Positions 24,401 to 37,280 of a DNA stretch of 64,000 nucleotides are shown here, piece by piece. The notes beneath the pieces are model-generated. The model did not search any database and was not told the DNA's origin. It was given only the letters and a program-made list of their open reading frames with translations. The DNA is from Xestospongia muta. Lineage: Eukaryota > Porifera > Demospongiae > Haplosclerida > Petrosiidae. The stretch lies in the NCBI GenBank assembly GCA_963693285.1, contig OY848924.1, positions 2,098,144 to 2,162,143 of the forward strand. Reading direction: 5' to 3'. Each line of letters starts with the position of its first letter. The stretch's first letter is position 1. A program made the translations under genes and the position numbers.

Positions 24401-27400
24401 TAAAACATATACATAGAATCATAGCTTGATTATTAAAGATCTGTTCACTCTGAATTGTTTGAAAATTGAAACTCTGTTCATTTTGAACTCTCATTTAATC
24501 ACAGGTATACTTTCCAAGTATCTCATAGTCAATATTTCACTGTCACATTTCATAACAATAAAAAAGAAACTTGCAAAGCTAATACAAAATGTCTCCTAAA
24601 GTAAGCCCCACACCTGGACTCGACAATGGAAGAGATGTTCGAAATGGACTCCTGTATCAGAGGATACCATGTTTATAATGAGGTGTGGGCGTCCAATGGA
24701 GAAAAAATTATTTTTTACTAACTATTTGTCACACAGTCACCCATAATCGAATTTTGTGCATAACTATTTGCCACACACATAATTGTAAGAAATTGGCGAG
24801 GGATATTTTTACAATGGAGTTAAATTCATGAAATTTGCAAAAATTTAGCAATGCCAATGTTTCCCAATATACGGTACTTTATTAGTGACTATGGAATCAT
24901 TATGCAAGCAGTCTGTATAATTGTAGTAATTAAATATTGTATTATATACTTACTTTGAGTGATCTGTTGTACAGAACTTCCTTGTTTCAAGTTGTCATAT
25001 ATTGTCATAGCTAGAGCTTTGTTTTGAACAAGTGGTCCCTTTACGACATCTAAAATGGTCATCCATGTGACAGGAGCACCTTCACCTTGACCATTCATGT
25101 CCAGCCATGTCTGTATAATTTCACTGAGTCGTGTTTGATTGGGCTTATTAGATTCATCCAAACCTTTAAGGACATTATAATCTACTCCAAGTCCTTCCCC
25201 AATACTACGCCATGAAGCATCAATACAAGCTAGTTTGTTTAACACATCATATCTTGTAGGTCTTTCCACTGTAAGTACAATAAGATAAAGAACTGTTATA
25301 TAAGATTGTCTAACATACATAATTTAGGGAAATGACTGAATTCATCAGTTAAACTATCCTTTGTTAACATTGTCTCCTGACTACTACCTGTAATATAACA
25401 ATATATAACAATTAATGAAAGTATTCAAATATAAATGTAGTAGATATAAAAACATGAAAATTTAAATAATAAATAAAATAAATTATGGAAAATATGATAT
25501 TTCTTGACATGTAGACATACCTCCAACATTGTATGTAATAGATGATGACATCTGTTTGTCAGGTTTGGTAGCAGGGTTAATAAAATCTGTAATAATAACT
25601 AAGTCAATACAAGAGAATAGTGACATAATTAGAACCTTTTGTTGTTCTTGTCTGAACATGTTTTGATAATCTTTGTATTACTTCATCTTTTATTGGTGGA
25701 GAAGGTATACTCTATGTAGAGAAGATAAAACAATTTCATAGACACACTATTAAGATAATATAAACTTACCAAAGGATTACGTCCAGCAAAAATACTAAAT
25801 TTGCTGAGATGTTCTCTTACAGAGTGGTGAGTAAAATCTGATGATGGATAGAGGGACATGATCTCTCCACATACTTCTTCTATATGTCGGACATAGTGAT
25901 CTGATAGTGGTAGATCTTTGTTGGTGTCAGTAAAGAGAGCTTTGGTCACAAGAGGGGCAAGACAGAGGTATGGTTCCTTTTCACCAACGACTAATTGCAC
26001 AGCAACTTTTTCATCATAAGTGGAAGTAGCAGTTCCTTTCAATAGTACTCCTTTAGCAACTTCTCTAACAGAAAACACAATACGATTTCTCTGTTCCTTT
26101 TCCATGACATCCTTAACATCACCAGGTGGAATAATAAACTGTTTTGAAGTACATGGACATAATTCTTTTTTAAGTTTAAGTACTTCTTTGATGAGTGATG
26201 TATGGAGTTGATAACTTTCTATTAAACTGCTGTGAGACACAAGAATTGTAACACATCGGTTGGCTTCAGTAACCTCAACCATCACCTCAATATTACTCTC
26301 TTCCTCTTTCCAATAAATACCACTTTTCCACATAGTACAGACTCGATGTAATGCTTTAGTTGTCGGATTATCAGTAATATAACCAGTTTTTTCGGGAGGA
26401 GAAGGACAGCAAGTATAAGCTAAGTGATGAAGCAGAGTATGGAGAAAACGCATGGAGAGAAATTGCTGTGGTACATCACACCATAGGCACCAACCAAATC
26501 CATCTGTTGTTTCAAAGATTGAAGTGGGCTTGTCTTCTGTAATAAGTGCAGGAAAAAATAAAAATTTCTCATCTTTACTAATAGTGAAGTCATCAGATGG
26601 TACATTGTTAGTGATACTAGAAACAGCATAAGAGTTCATTTGATGACAAAATATCTGTGTTGTGTTTAGAGAAAAGGTTAGCTAGAGTAGAGACAGCCAT
26701 TATACCAGTATTACTGGCAACTGGTTTACGCACACGATCAATGCTTTTATTAAATAAGACACCATTTACCTCAGTTAAGAGAGCCTTTTTGTCAATAATC
26801 ACCCATGTGTTAGCCAGAAACAAAACGAGACCCTTACTTCCAAGAATGGTTAAAAATTCTAACACAATGGATCGATCGGTCAAAAGACATGGCTCATTTA
26901 GTTCCATTAATTTGGAACATAACTCATCTAGGCTAATAGCAACCTCCTCCAGCTGTTGAAGGTAAGAATTTAGACAGTGGCAGTGGTAGCTCATCTTGTC
27001 ATTTCGTCTACAACAGCTTCACAGCTCTCTTTCAATTTCTCCATAAACATCTCTACACCTTTTCCTCCTGGTCGATGACAATCTATTGGGAAAAACCCTT
27101 TGTAATTTTGAAACCGAACAGCCAGATTAGCTACATCATTTACAAAAGGTTGGAAGTCTTTTTCACTGGACAGTTCATCAATGTGACTTCCAAGGACAAG
27201 TACGTGACTTGAGCTAATTAACTTCATGCTCACATTTTCAACAAAGTTAAACCAGAAAAGCAGATCTTTCTTAATCGTCTCCTCATCGTTGGTAAGGTTG
27301 CTTAAAATTGCAAAGACAGCTGGTGACCTCAACAAGAGAGTTTCCAGTACTGCAGCATGGCTACTGTAATATTCTGCATGTCCGGCAAAATCGTAAATTA

Positions 27401-30400
27401 CAACATTTCCTATTTCCCTACTATGAACACTGTGGTACTCAATTCCAGTGGTTTGTAATACAACACCTTCAATACATTCTTCTGGATCATAGTGACCATA
27501 ACGTCCCTTGTCAGCACGATAAGAGATAACAGCAGCCAATGAACTTTTACCAGCTTCTGTCTTTCCACAGAGAAACAATTTAGAATATGATTCTGTGACG
27601 TAGTCTCTGTGACATTGTTTGAATGGTTGAAACAACTTCAGTAATCGAAATCTATTACTGCTAGGTACATCTGGTGAAATACGATCCAATGGCATTTGAT
27701 GATCATTGTTTAGAGCTACTAGATAATCTGGATCTAGCTGGACATTATGTAAAAGGTAGTGTATGGTTTCTTCACTGCCACTTTGACAGGCAAAATGTAG
27801 TAGATTATCGCCAAACTAAAATTAAAAAAGTAAAAATATAAATAACAACTGTATTATTATAAGTAATATAATATATATTTCATGTGTAATATGATGACAA
27901 ATAAACAGATTAACTTGGTTATAATAATTTGGAAGAATACTTTTGATATATAGTCATAAGAAAAAGACTAAATATTTCAAAAGAAAGTCTTGTACATTAT
28001 ACAATGACAAGGAAGACTGACATGACAAGTCCAAAGACAAAAAGTATGTACATATGTTAGAGATCATATCAAAGACTACCTCTTTAACTAGTTAATAAAG
28101 ATTACCAATATTAGTCTGACATTGCCAACCCTTCATAAGAGATGAAGGGTCTGGGGACAAGTACATATAGGACTCATACAACAGGAATGAGGATGTAGGT
28201 AAAGTATACATAGATGTGAGCATGTGTTAAGAGAGTGAAAATGTAAAATGGCTGTTATGGTATGTATTGGACGTAGTGATGATCTTTCATATAGAAGTAC
28301 AGACTGTCTTTTACTAACTTATGCAGTCTTGTATCACTCACTATGTGTCCATTAGATCATGTGAATATTTGTTTTACATACAAATGAACAAAATGGATTG
28401 TCCACATGTCAATGTACTTCCACCTCAAATTGTGATTTATTTAGAATATATAAAGTTCCTAAGAATGCTATTACCCAATTATAGGAAAATCAACATAAAG
28501 TGTATTATAACAGAGGATCAAAAACTAGTGAAGCCACAAACAGACAGGTAAATCACAAGAGTATGTGTATATATGTGGGAGGGCTAATAAAGGGAGTGGT
28601 TCTTGGTGTAACTTGAATATGATGACATCATAATGACATGACATATAATGATGTCATCATTATAGTACAAGTTAAAAGTTACCAAGAAGCACCCTAAAGC
28701 CTTAACCTTTTAAACTCAAAAAACTAAACCATACATTCATACTACCATTATCAACGCATGACATGTAATGATGTCATCATTATGGTACAAGTTACATCAA
28801 GAAGCACATAATAAAGGTCACATTGAGCATGCTAAATTTTGTGTATTAATTATTCATGACTATTAATTAATTGATTATTAATAAATATTGTCATTGATTG
28901 ATATAATGACAACAGGTTATGTTTGACACATTGTAGACAAATATCAAAATTTTATTTTTGATTATTGTTCTTGGAACATCTTTTGTCAAAAACATGTTAT
29001 CAAAATATTGGACACTCTGGATATGAGTGAGGTTGATATCAATATTGAAGACAATATTAAATGTCATACTTCAAAAGAATAGCTCATAAGTAACTATAAT
29101 ATGACTTACATTATCTGTAGCATTTATGTCAGCTTGTCCCTCTTCAATTAAAAACTTTAGAACATCAACATGACCCTTCTGTGCTGCATAATGAGCTGCT
29201 GTTCTACCACCCTAGAAAACAAAAGAGGAAACGTTATTCAATTACAAAAAATACAGGAACTATCATACAATAAACTATATAGTCAATATAACAGTCATCA
29301 ATACAGATAATCATAGCTATTGTATTATCATGTCAAACCTGACCAATGACAGGGACATAAAAAGACATAGAAACTATTACTTTATTATTTTATAAACCAC
29401 ACCCACTGATATGCAATATAGTGCTAGTCCTTCTATGAGAAGAGAGATTATTCTTCAATAATCTTAAGCTGTTGTCAAGCAATCAAGATATATGTCCAGT
29501 ATGCCACCAATGTTATGGTTTAATTTTTTAAGGGGAGGGGTCTAGTTATATTAGTAACCATAGGTAATTTAGATGTGTTAAGGACAGCTCCAGATAAGAC
29601 ACATTGTTCCATGACATTACTCTTTGTCTATCAGAATTAAGGGGTAACTGTATATTCTCAACGTAACCACAAGTTTATTATAATAGCAATGTCTACTACA
29701 TGTTAATATATTCAGGATATAGGGAGTTCAACATCTAGTGAGTAACATATATCCATGGATGACATAAGCTTATTCAACATCCATAATGTATGCTCCATTC
29801 TTCTTATTGTCACTATGAAGTACATGTAATGAAAATAACAAACTACAACTACCACAGATATATTAATTAATTTATAAAAGTTTATTTATAAGAAACAACT
29901 GGGACTATAGTAGTGATGGGTGATTAACTGGTTTAGTGATTTAACCACGATATGTAACCTCCATGATTAATTAATGACTACCAGTATTATTAATAGCTAG
30001 ACCATTATTAACCACACCTCTTCGTAACATCCAGATAACGTCCTTGTACCTGATTTACATGTCTAGAGTATGGCCTATCTCAAAATTAAAATAGAATGGT
30101 ACACTATTGGCTATTCTTCTTATGTTCACTTGTTTAGGCTTTAGGCTTTGGGTACAAATGACATGTACACACCATATTAGTGGGACCTTTGTGAATACCA
30201 AGATCATTGCCACTATATGTACTACTATTATAACAGACCACACCTACTGATACCTGACACTGACTATCTTTGTTAATCCTTTACTAACAAAAATTTGAAC
30301 AACAGTTCAATTTAGAAATTACTAATAGCCACACCCATAACATTCTATATCTATTAAATACTGATTTAAATCTAGTAACATGTAGTAATCTCTACAAACA

Positions 30401-33400
30401 ATATACACTGACCCAGTTACAAATGTTGGGATCTGCACTTGACTTTAACAATAGTTGTATGATATCATAGTAACCTCCTTTTGATGCATAATGTAGAGCT
30501 GTTATCTGAACATAGAGGAAGTACACAAGTATTAATTTTATTGTTGACATGTTCAGGTTAAATTACTGATAAAAAGAGTAAATTAAATTCATTTGTTGCC
30601 AACTGCATTGGCAGTTGGAACATGTAGTTAAATTTCATTCACTACTTTCAATACTCACATATATCTATAGAATAATGTATAAAAACATACATTGATATTG
30701 TATACAAACACAGTCCAAAACGTGTCACGTCACGTTGCATACATATATCTTTTTTTATGAACACAGTCCATGCATAACACACAACATGACATGTCGCAAC
30801 ACAAGGATAGAATTAATTTCTATCTTGACGTTCCAAGTAATACATTCAGCCAATCAAATTTCAATAACTACGTTGAGTAAATATAGGATACACCAACAGT
30901 TTTCTTTGTTTCTGTTGCCTTCTTTGTCATCTGTCAAGTAAAGCAAGCAGCAACACTTCAGTCTCCATAATGAGGGCGGAGTTTAGGGTTTAGGGTTTAG
31001 TTTTGTGAACCCACCTTATATCAATAAATACAATCTACTAGTTTATAAATAAAATAATAGTCTTTTGATAAACTTGAATTTAGCAAAAAGTTGTACTAAT
31101 AGTACAAGGTTAGTAGGAAGTGTGGCAAAATGTCAAAATAGACATATTAATTAAAGGTCTGGGTTAAAATATTCCTTCTTCATTAACATTGAATGACAAT
31201 GTCAATAAAGTAAAATGATAAAGAAGTCTTATGGAAATAGGAAAAAAGAGATTAAACTGCTTTCTAGATGAAACAATGCCTGTAATTGATCTCCTTTGTT
31301 ATAGAACACAAACAACAGTAATTTATTACTATTTAATCAGTGTACTAACCTTATCATAACCATCATGACGAACATTGACATTAGCACCTGATGTAAGTGC
31401 TAGAGTTACATTTTCTATATCACCATTTTCAGCTGAAGTCAAAAGTAAGTCATCCTGTTAAAATAAATAATATATTATAACTGTGACATGTACCCACATA
31501 TAATTAGGTCATGTTTATAATATATCATAACATATAAGATCACTATGTCCATGTCATCATATACAGTAAATATATTATTACATTTATCACTTACATTTCT
31601 AACTTGGTCCATATCTCTTGCTCCAAAAGAACATAAGAACTCAACAATGTTATCATGACCATACCAGTATGCTAGATGAAGTGGACTATGTCCCCACTAT
31701 AAATGAAATAAATTGTTTAATAATAATAATAGATTAAACTTGTTAAAGTGGACATATATAGAAATATACATACACACATGGTCCAAACAATCTTAGGACT
31801 GATCAGGTTTATTTCATCTAAGACCACATTAATGTTTTATATATTGTTTTACATATTAGGTTTATTATATTTCCAGTTATATTAGTAATTGTTATATATC
31901 AAACAACAAATGAGAGCTACTTTGTCCCACCCACACAAACTACATTGAGAATTAATTACATGGCATGAAAAGGTTAACTTAATTGTATTCATTACATTGG
32001 CTTTGATCTATATCCTGTCCTATTAGACAGGTAGTACTACATATATGTACATGTAGTAGAGATAATAAATGAAATATAAACTATATACAATACACACTGA
32101 CCTTGTTATAAATGTTAGGATTTGCATTTGAATGTAGCAGCAACTGGACTACCTCGGTGTGAGAATTACGTGAGGCTAAATGCAAAGCTGTATCATCATC
32201 CTAAAAATAAAACAACAAAGAATGTGAATGAAAATATGATTACTACAATATTTAAAATACTACAGTAAGAGAATATAACTAAGTCTGGTAATCAGTTATA
32301 GTATAGTGAAGATATCACAGCAATGTTGAACATCATACTATAGAATTAGTAACAGTTTAAAAATATATGTGTACACAGATGAAGTATTGACTTTGTTGAT
32401 GACAGAATTAGTCTAATCCTTGTCTATTACAGCAATACAACAACATTGTTTATTGTGGTATCTAGATATAGTAAGTTCATAACATAAGAGTCAAATTATA
32501 CATTGAACTATGGATTCTTATTATGTACTGTGGCTTTGGGTATCATACTTTGGTTTTCAATTGTTGGTATCTACACACAAACTATTTCAATATCCTAGTG
32601 TTTTCATCATCATATTGATTCCTATATTACAATGTCATGACATATACTGTATAGCTCATTAGGTTTTGAATATTTTATAATAAAAATATAATTCAAAGTA
32701 TTAAATCTTGTATATCTGACTTCTCATGAAAATATTATATTGTTTTTTAAATAAACTTATAATTGTGAAATTAATGAGATATCATTTACTAGAAAAGAGT
32801 CATTTATTATAATAAGATATAACTTACTAAATGTTGCTGTTTAGCATTCACATTAGCGTTCTTCTTTAAAGCTTCTTTCACTATATCTACTAGTCCTTCT
32901 GCAGCAGCTGCCAACAATAATTCATCCTAAGAAATAAGTAAATAAGTAAATACAGATAATGTACATTATAATAAATACAACAGTATATACTAGGAATACA
33001 CATGTACATAAATGTCACATGACCCAGATTTCATCAACCGGAAGCTCCATTATTAACTATGTATAAAGTACATGACCATGTACAGTGTTATATAACTATA
33101 TCCAACATATTAAAGTACACTTTATTTATCTGAAATAATTTCAAGACATTAATACTAACATTCACTAATAGATAGATAAAGATCTACTTTATGACGAAAG
33201 ATTTGCAGTGATACCATAGGGTTAATATAAATAGCTATACTCTGTCCGAGTTGAGTTGGGCCCTTCATTAAAAAAAGGTGTTGTATGCATGGAATGTAAG
33301 GTGAGGTATTTTCTCACCTAATCAAGTGCAATTAGCGCTGAGTACATTTTAATATTATTCATTGTTTGTTCACGTGAATGTCATGCGAACAAACCACATT

Positions 33401-36211
33401 TTCTCTTGTGGTCATGAAAATGCAGAGTAAAAAAGACTGAATCACAAACAAAGGAGGTTGTTGCAAATGTCTATGGCTATTTCAAGGAAGTCAGCAGGCG
33501 TCAACAGACTCAAGGACATCTTTAACGAATCTCTGATGCCACAAGAGTTTCATGTACCAGCATCAAGAGGCTACTGATAGTTCTGATGACAAATAGTTCT
33601 AGATATTCTTAGTCTTTCTTCTTTGTTAAAAGGTTTTTTTCACAACCACAGTGGCTTTATAGCTGCCTAAAATCGCAAAAGACAATACTTGATTATTATT
33701 TTAATAATTGTTATAATAGAACATTTGTTCATCTAATTAGAACTATAATTTTGAATTGCCACGTGACAAACGACTGACTTCTAAAGGTGAAAAGTGATTT
33801 TTGTTATACCCTCGAAGGTGTGTAATTTGAAGTATGCTGAAGGTATGCCATTGAAAATGTATAGAATTTTTTAGTTTGCTACTTTCTCGTAGCACTAGAC
33901 AGCCAAATTTTATATATAAAATGAGTGTTTGTGAGCTGAATTGATTGGTGCAAGTTCCATGTGGATAGCACGTAAAACGGCAAAGTTATTTACATGTCTG
34001 GCTGGCTCAACTCAACTCGGACAGAATATAGAAAATTAGAAATACATTCAGTCTAGTTCATCTTCTTCTCAAAAAAGTCTTAACAAATTGATACACAAGA
34101 CTAAATAGAAACCTGGTAAATATGAAATACTAAAATCAACTCACTAAACCATTTTACAACCTCTTCAAGTCGGTGGTAACCTTTACATAAGGTCTATTAA
34201 ATTTTATTAGTTATGAATAAACATTCCTGTGGTTATATGTTCTGAAACCAATTAATTACATACCTAAACATGACAGATATACAAACATTTACCTAGTACT
34301 AAGACACTCAGTAATATATCTTGACTTTAATTAATGTAATTGTAAATGTTATATGAAGTCAATTGGTAACACTGTTGTATCTTAGTGTTATATGATATGT
34401 TTTAAACTAATGATTTAATGATAGTTACTAGCTATAGAAACTAATATTAAAAGAAAGGTAGTGTGGAGATAAACAGAACATAGGTACACAACAATTATAT
34501 CAGTAAAGGTCATAATAATTATCCATTAAATGTATTGTTATGTGTATAAGGACTTGGGCATTAAATAGGAGACATTTTAATGTAAGTATGTAAATGTACA
34601 TAATATCAATGTAACAATTAAACACTTGAGTTATACTAAATATTGACCTCAACTATATACATGTATACACTTACATAATCAGGAGTAGCACCTGTATTTT
34701 CTAAGAACTGGACTATTGTGCTATGACCAAAGATGTAAGCTACAGTATGAGGTGTTGCTGGTGTAGAATAATAACCATAACGAACCTATATATTAAACAA
34801 AGACATTTTAATATATGAAATAAATCCAATTCCATATCTGTGTATACACAATACAAGCTATTACTTTACATTGACATGTATCATTAATTAAGACATTACT
34901 ATCACACAATATAATGGATTTCATTCAATTAAATTATAAGACAATATTTAAAATACTACATGTAAAGATCATGTATGTTATTAATTGTGGATACTAATTC
35001 AGTAACTTTAACAAAATAGAATAATAATTAATAAATTGTGTAAATGTTGAAGTTTTTAATTAATATTTAGGTGTGGTTAAAATGAATTAATACTCATTAA
35101 ATCTACATAATTTAAATTAATTACTTAAGTTAGTAGACACAAATATTAACAGTAGGTTAAAGGGAAATTAATAGGATCTTACTTCAAAGTGACATTTCAA
35201 GTTTGCTCCTTTCTGAAGGGCTTGTTTGACTCCCTCTAAATGTCCATTATGAGCAGATTCCAAAAGTTCAATATCCTATATAATAATAAAACAAGTCATT
35301 ACATTTAAAACTAGTAAATCATACACAACTACATGTATTATATGAGACTAATAAAACTATAGGACAGGTCAAATACACAATACACAAAGTGACACTATTT
35401 ATATAAAAAGAACATGATGTAATTAGTATTATGTATATAACTAACAGAGACAATTAGACTATACTACAAATACAAGACTACACTAACTAATAATAAACAG
35501 TTCAATCATCTTCTTTACATTCTTTTGTTGCTAATATTTATTTGATATGTGATATGATCAAGTAATAGTAATAACTGGACATTATTCAAGTATTAAAGTG
35601 AGTACTATGAACACATAGAGACAGGTCCATAGAATGATAGTAGATACAACCATTGTTTACATAACTAATAGTATTTATCATGTGATAATGAACATGATCA
35701 GTTGTAAATAAATAAACATTGAAAGTGTAAATAATTATCACAGATAATCAGATATAATGTCACTCAACTAAAGTCTATAGCTTGTAATAAACTATAACTT
35801 AATGAACAATTTGAGTTATGAAGAAGCTGTGTAGTCTATTTCCAAGTAATCTTTTCTATTTATGTAAAAAGAAGTACAAGAATTAAGAGAAACAATTTGA
35901 CTGTTTAGCTAGTTCCCAGTTCTCCACTTTATTAGTAATACTTTATAACATTATCAAAGAACTTATTACCTATAAAATATTCAATAATGGCAAGTGATGC
36001 TGAAACAAATTATGAGGGAACATTAACAATATACTGTAATAGATTGAGTGTGACAGCCATTTTGTCATACCTTTCTCTACATATAAACCATACCATACTT
36101 AATAATAATATGTAATGTATTGATTGTACACTAACACATGTAGTATACTGGATTAGTTACTAATATACTTACAATATCATCCTGCTCACTCTTTGAAAGT
36201 TGAGCTGCCAT
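21181..36211 (-). CDS. Gene B: ankyrin-Roc-COR-Death-CARD-like protein (frame breaks in COR)
   Basis: The start is ATG at 36211 (MAAQLSKSEQDDI) and the stop is TAG at 21183-21181, with an AATAAA on the minus strand near 21062. Exons: 36211-36173, 35275-35183, 34785-34675, 32926-32828, 32200-32102, 31696-31595, 31454-31350, 30505-30413, 29211-29110 (ankyrin, phase 0); 27815-25770 (last ankyrin, Roc, COR); 25711-25636, 25586-25521, 25387-25319; 25268-24954 (Death); eleven linker exons 24394-21548; 21491-21181 (CARD-like). These exons sum to 4362 bp, about 1453 residues, and splice phases agree throughout. Two frame breaks inside 27815-25770 mean the product may be truncated, or the assembly may be wrong there. 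I infer a Death-fold signalling scaffold. A bound partner cannot be read from sequence. Confidence 0.8.
21548..24394 (-). other. Gene B linker: array of tiny phase-1 exons with NLS-like clusters
   Basis: Eleven exons: 24394-24341, 24285-24238, 24151-24104, 23893-23820, 23279-23210, 22735-22652, 22513-22463, 22165-22109, 21858-21811, 21698-21651, 21601-21548. They encode a Ser/Thr/Asp/Glu-rich, probably disordered linker. Two peptide types recur: GGVVQTDKNTFDEQTD (three copies in B) and GVNKCESITEDSHRVN (two copies). Exon 22735-22652 encodes PAKRKRSISPSISKKLKQ, which resembles a bipartite nuclear localisation signal. The next exon has CKRKH. Confidence 0.72.
24954..25268 (-). other. Gene B exon: Death domain
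   Basis: A 315-bp exon encodes a six-helix Death-like pattern: WRSIGEGLGV, then YNVLKGLDES, then IIQTWLDMNG and VTWMTILDVVKG. It lies in the same place as the Death exon of gene C and has the same phase (1-1). Death domains assemble by homotypic contacts in apoptosis and innate immune signalling (established knowledge). Confidence 0.85.
25770..27815 (-). other. Gene B exon: ankyrin end, Roc GTPase and COR region
   Basis: One 2046-bp exon. It opens with a last ankyrin repeat (LLHFACQSGSEET). A Roc GTPase follows, with P-loop GKTEAGKSSL, switch II YDFAGHAEYY and a G4-like SHID. A COR-type region comes next and ends at NPL before GTAAGT. The reading frame stops at TGA 26993-26991, resumes in another frame (26994-26617), then returns to the first frame from about 26639. 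Alignment by eye to gene C suggests loss of one A near 26992 and a small indel near 26640. The outer frames agree modulo 3. Confidence 0.82.
28200..28560 (+). repeat. Intronic repeat with vestigial ORF, gene B copy
   Basis: Copies lie in gene B here and in gene C at about 56880-57320 and 58640-59060. Across copies the plus strand reads NVLPPQIGDLVRIYEVPKNA with changes and stops. It is either a degraded coding remnant copied with the intron or chance; no family recognised. Confidence 0.35.
30700..31012. mobile_element. Truncated copy of the 600-bp TTATA-type MITE, gene B intron
   Basis: Its sequence matches 62200-62752, including the right end gtgaacccacc followed by ttatatcaataaa, but the left terminus and part of the interior are missing. 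TTTAGGG occurs in two or three tandem units near 30985-31000. Confidence 0.6.
33240..34026. mobile_element. About 785-bp MITE with TCTGTCCGAGTTGAGTTG ends
   Basis: The left end TCTGTCCGAGTTGAGTTGGG is mirrored by CAACTCAACTCGGACAGA at the right. Flanking TATA on both sides suggests a short target duplication. The same intron in gene A (near 2095-2130) has no such sequence, so insertion probably followed the A/B duplication. No transposase ORF. Confidence 0.75.
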
Positions 36212-37092
36212 TGCCAGGAGGGGATGGCAGTCCTTGACTAGTACTGTTAAGTTGATCTAATTCTATAATAGAAGATTAGATATCAATATACATATATCAG
36301 TTATACTATAATGTATTATATATATCATTTTATATAACAAAGACAATAAACTGTATCATCTTCATTTATTGTCATTGTACAATCATATACAACATGATCA
36401 TGTCAACATCATCTCAAGTACAATATCTTAAACATTGAAACAAATAAAGAGACTTTTTCAATCATAGAGAGTTAAAAAGTTGGAACTCCAAAAACAAATG
36501 AACATAGCTTGTGTTTACACAGCCTTAACTCTTCTATCTTTGTAATTGTCTGAAATACTCTCTTGTTACCAGAACTAGCTAGAAATACACTAAGTCATAG
36601 AAAAGAAAGTACTTCCTCTTCAATCAAATGTCATATGAAGTAACATATCTCGTGTATGTAGTCAACAAGTAAACACTGTAGTACTGCAAGTGTTAACATG
36701 ACCCATGACTCATATTATCTACATACAATACTACTAATTAACTACTACTTTATATTACTTACCAACTTAGTCACTGGTATATACACCCGCTTCTCTTTTT
36801 TTATGGGAGTCAATTTTTTCACCCAACTTGATGTGGTGACGTCACAAAACGTTTTGTATTTGAATAATTATAATAATAATTAATTAATACGAATTAATAA
36901 ATTAACTGAATTCTGACTCAAGCTTAAAGATGATTATAGATTAATTTCACAGTAGATTGGACAGATGACTGAGGATAACACTGGGGATGGCCATAACCTG
37001 CTTCAGGTAAGACATAAATGGAAGTATTTCTGTCTGTGGCCTATATATGTGACAAATGAACAAATTGTGATATACATGTACAGTGCACTTAC

Positions 37093-37280
37093 CTGTACTG
37101 TAGATTGGTGCTCATGGTTGACATTCTTAATTCCAATGCATTTTCTGTACTTACGAGCTTTCTTTTTCCGCCCAGGACCACCAAATTTCTTTTTGTCAAG
37201 GCATTTTACACACTGACCACAATCAGGCCTTAAACAATTCTTACATTCACCACAGCAACCATGTAAGTGTTTTTGTTTTT
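37093..37280 (-). other. CXXC zinc-finger exon of the MULE gene
   Basis: The spacing CGxCxxC-x4-DCGxCxxCxD-KFGGxG-xxK..RxC matches CXXC domains of DNMT1, MLL, KDM2 and CFP1, which bind unmethylated CpG (established). At the position of the seventh Cys (KQxC in canonical domains) this copy has Arg (ARKYRKC; codon CGT, one transition from TGT). Entry phase is 1 and exit phase 0, both consistent with the neighbouring exons. Confidence 0.82.

Noticed and set aside
26020..26959. Plus-strand ORFs opposite gene B COR region
   Set aside because: Antisense shadows; no start context or motif.
30980..31002. TTTAGGG repeats resembling telomere sequence (also ACCCTAAACCCTAA near 55545)
   Set aside because: Only two to three units within interspersed repeat copies; no telomeric array.
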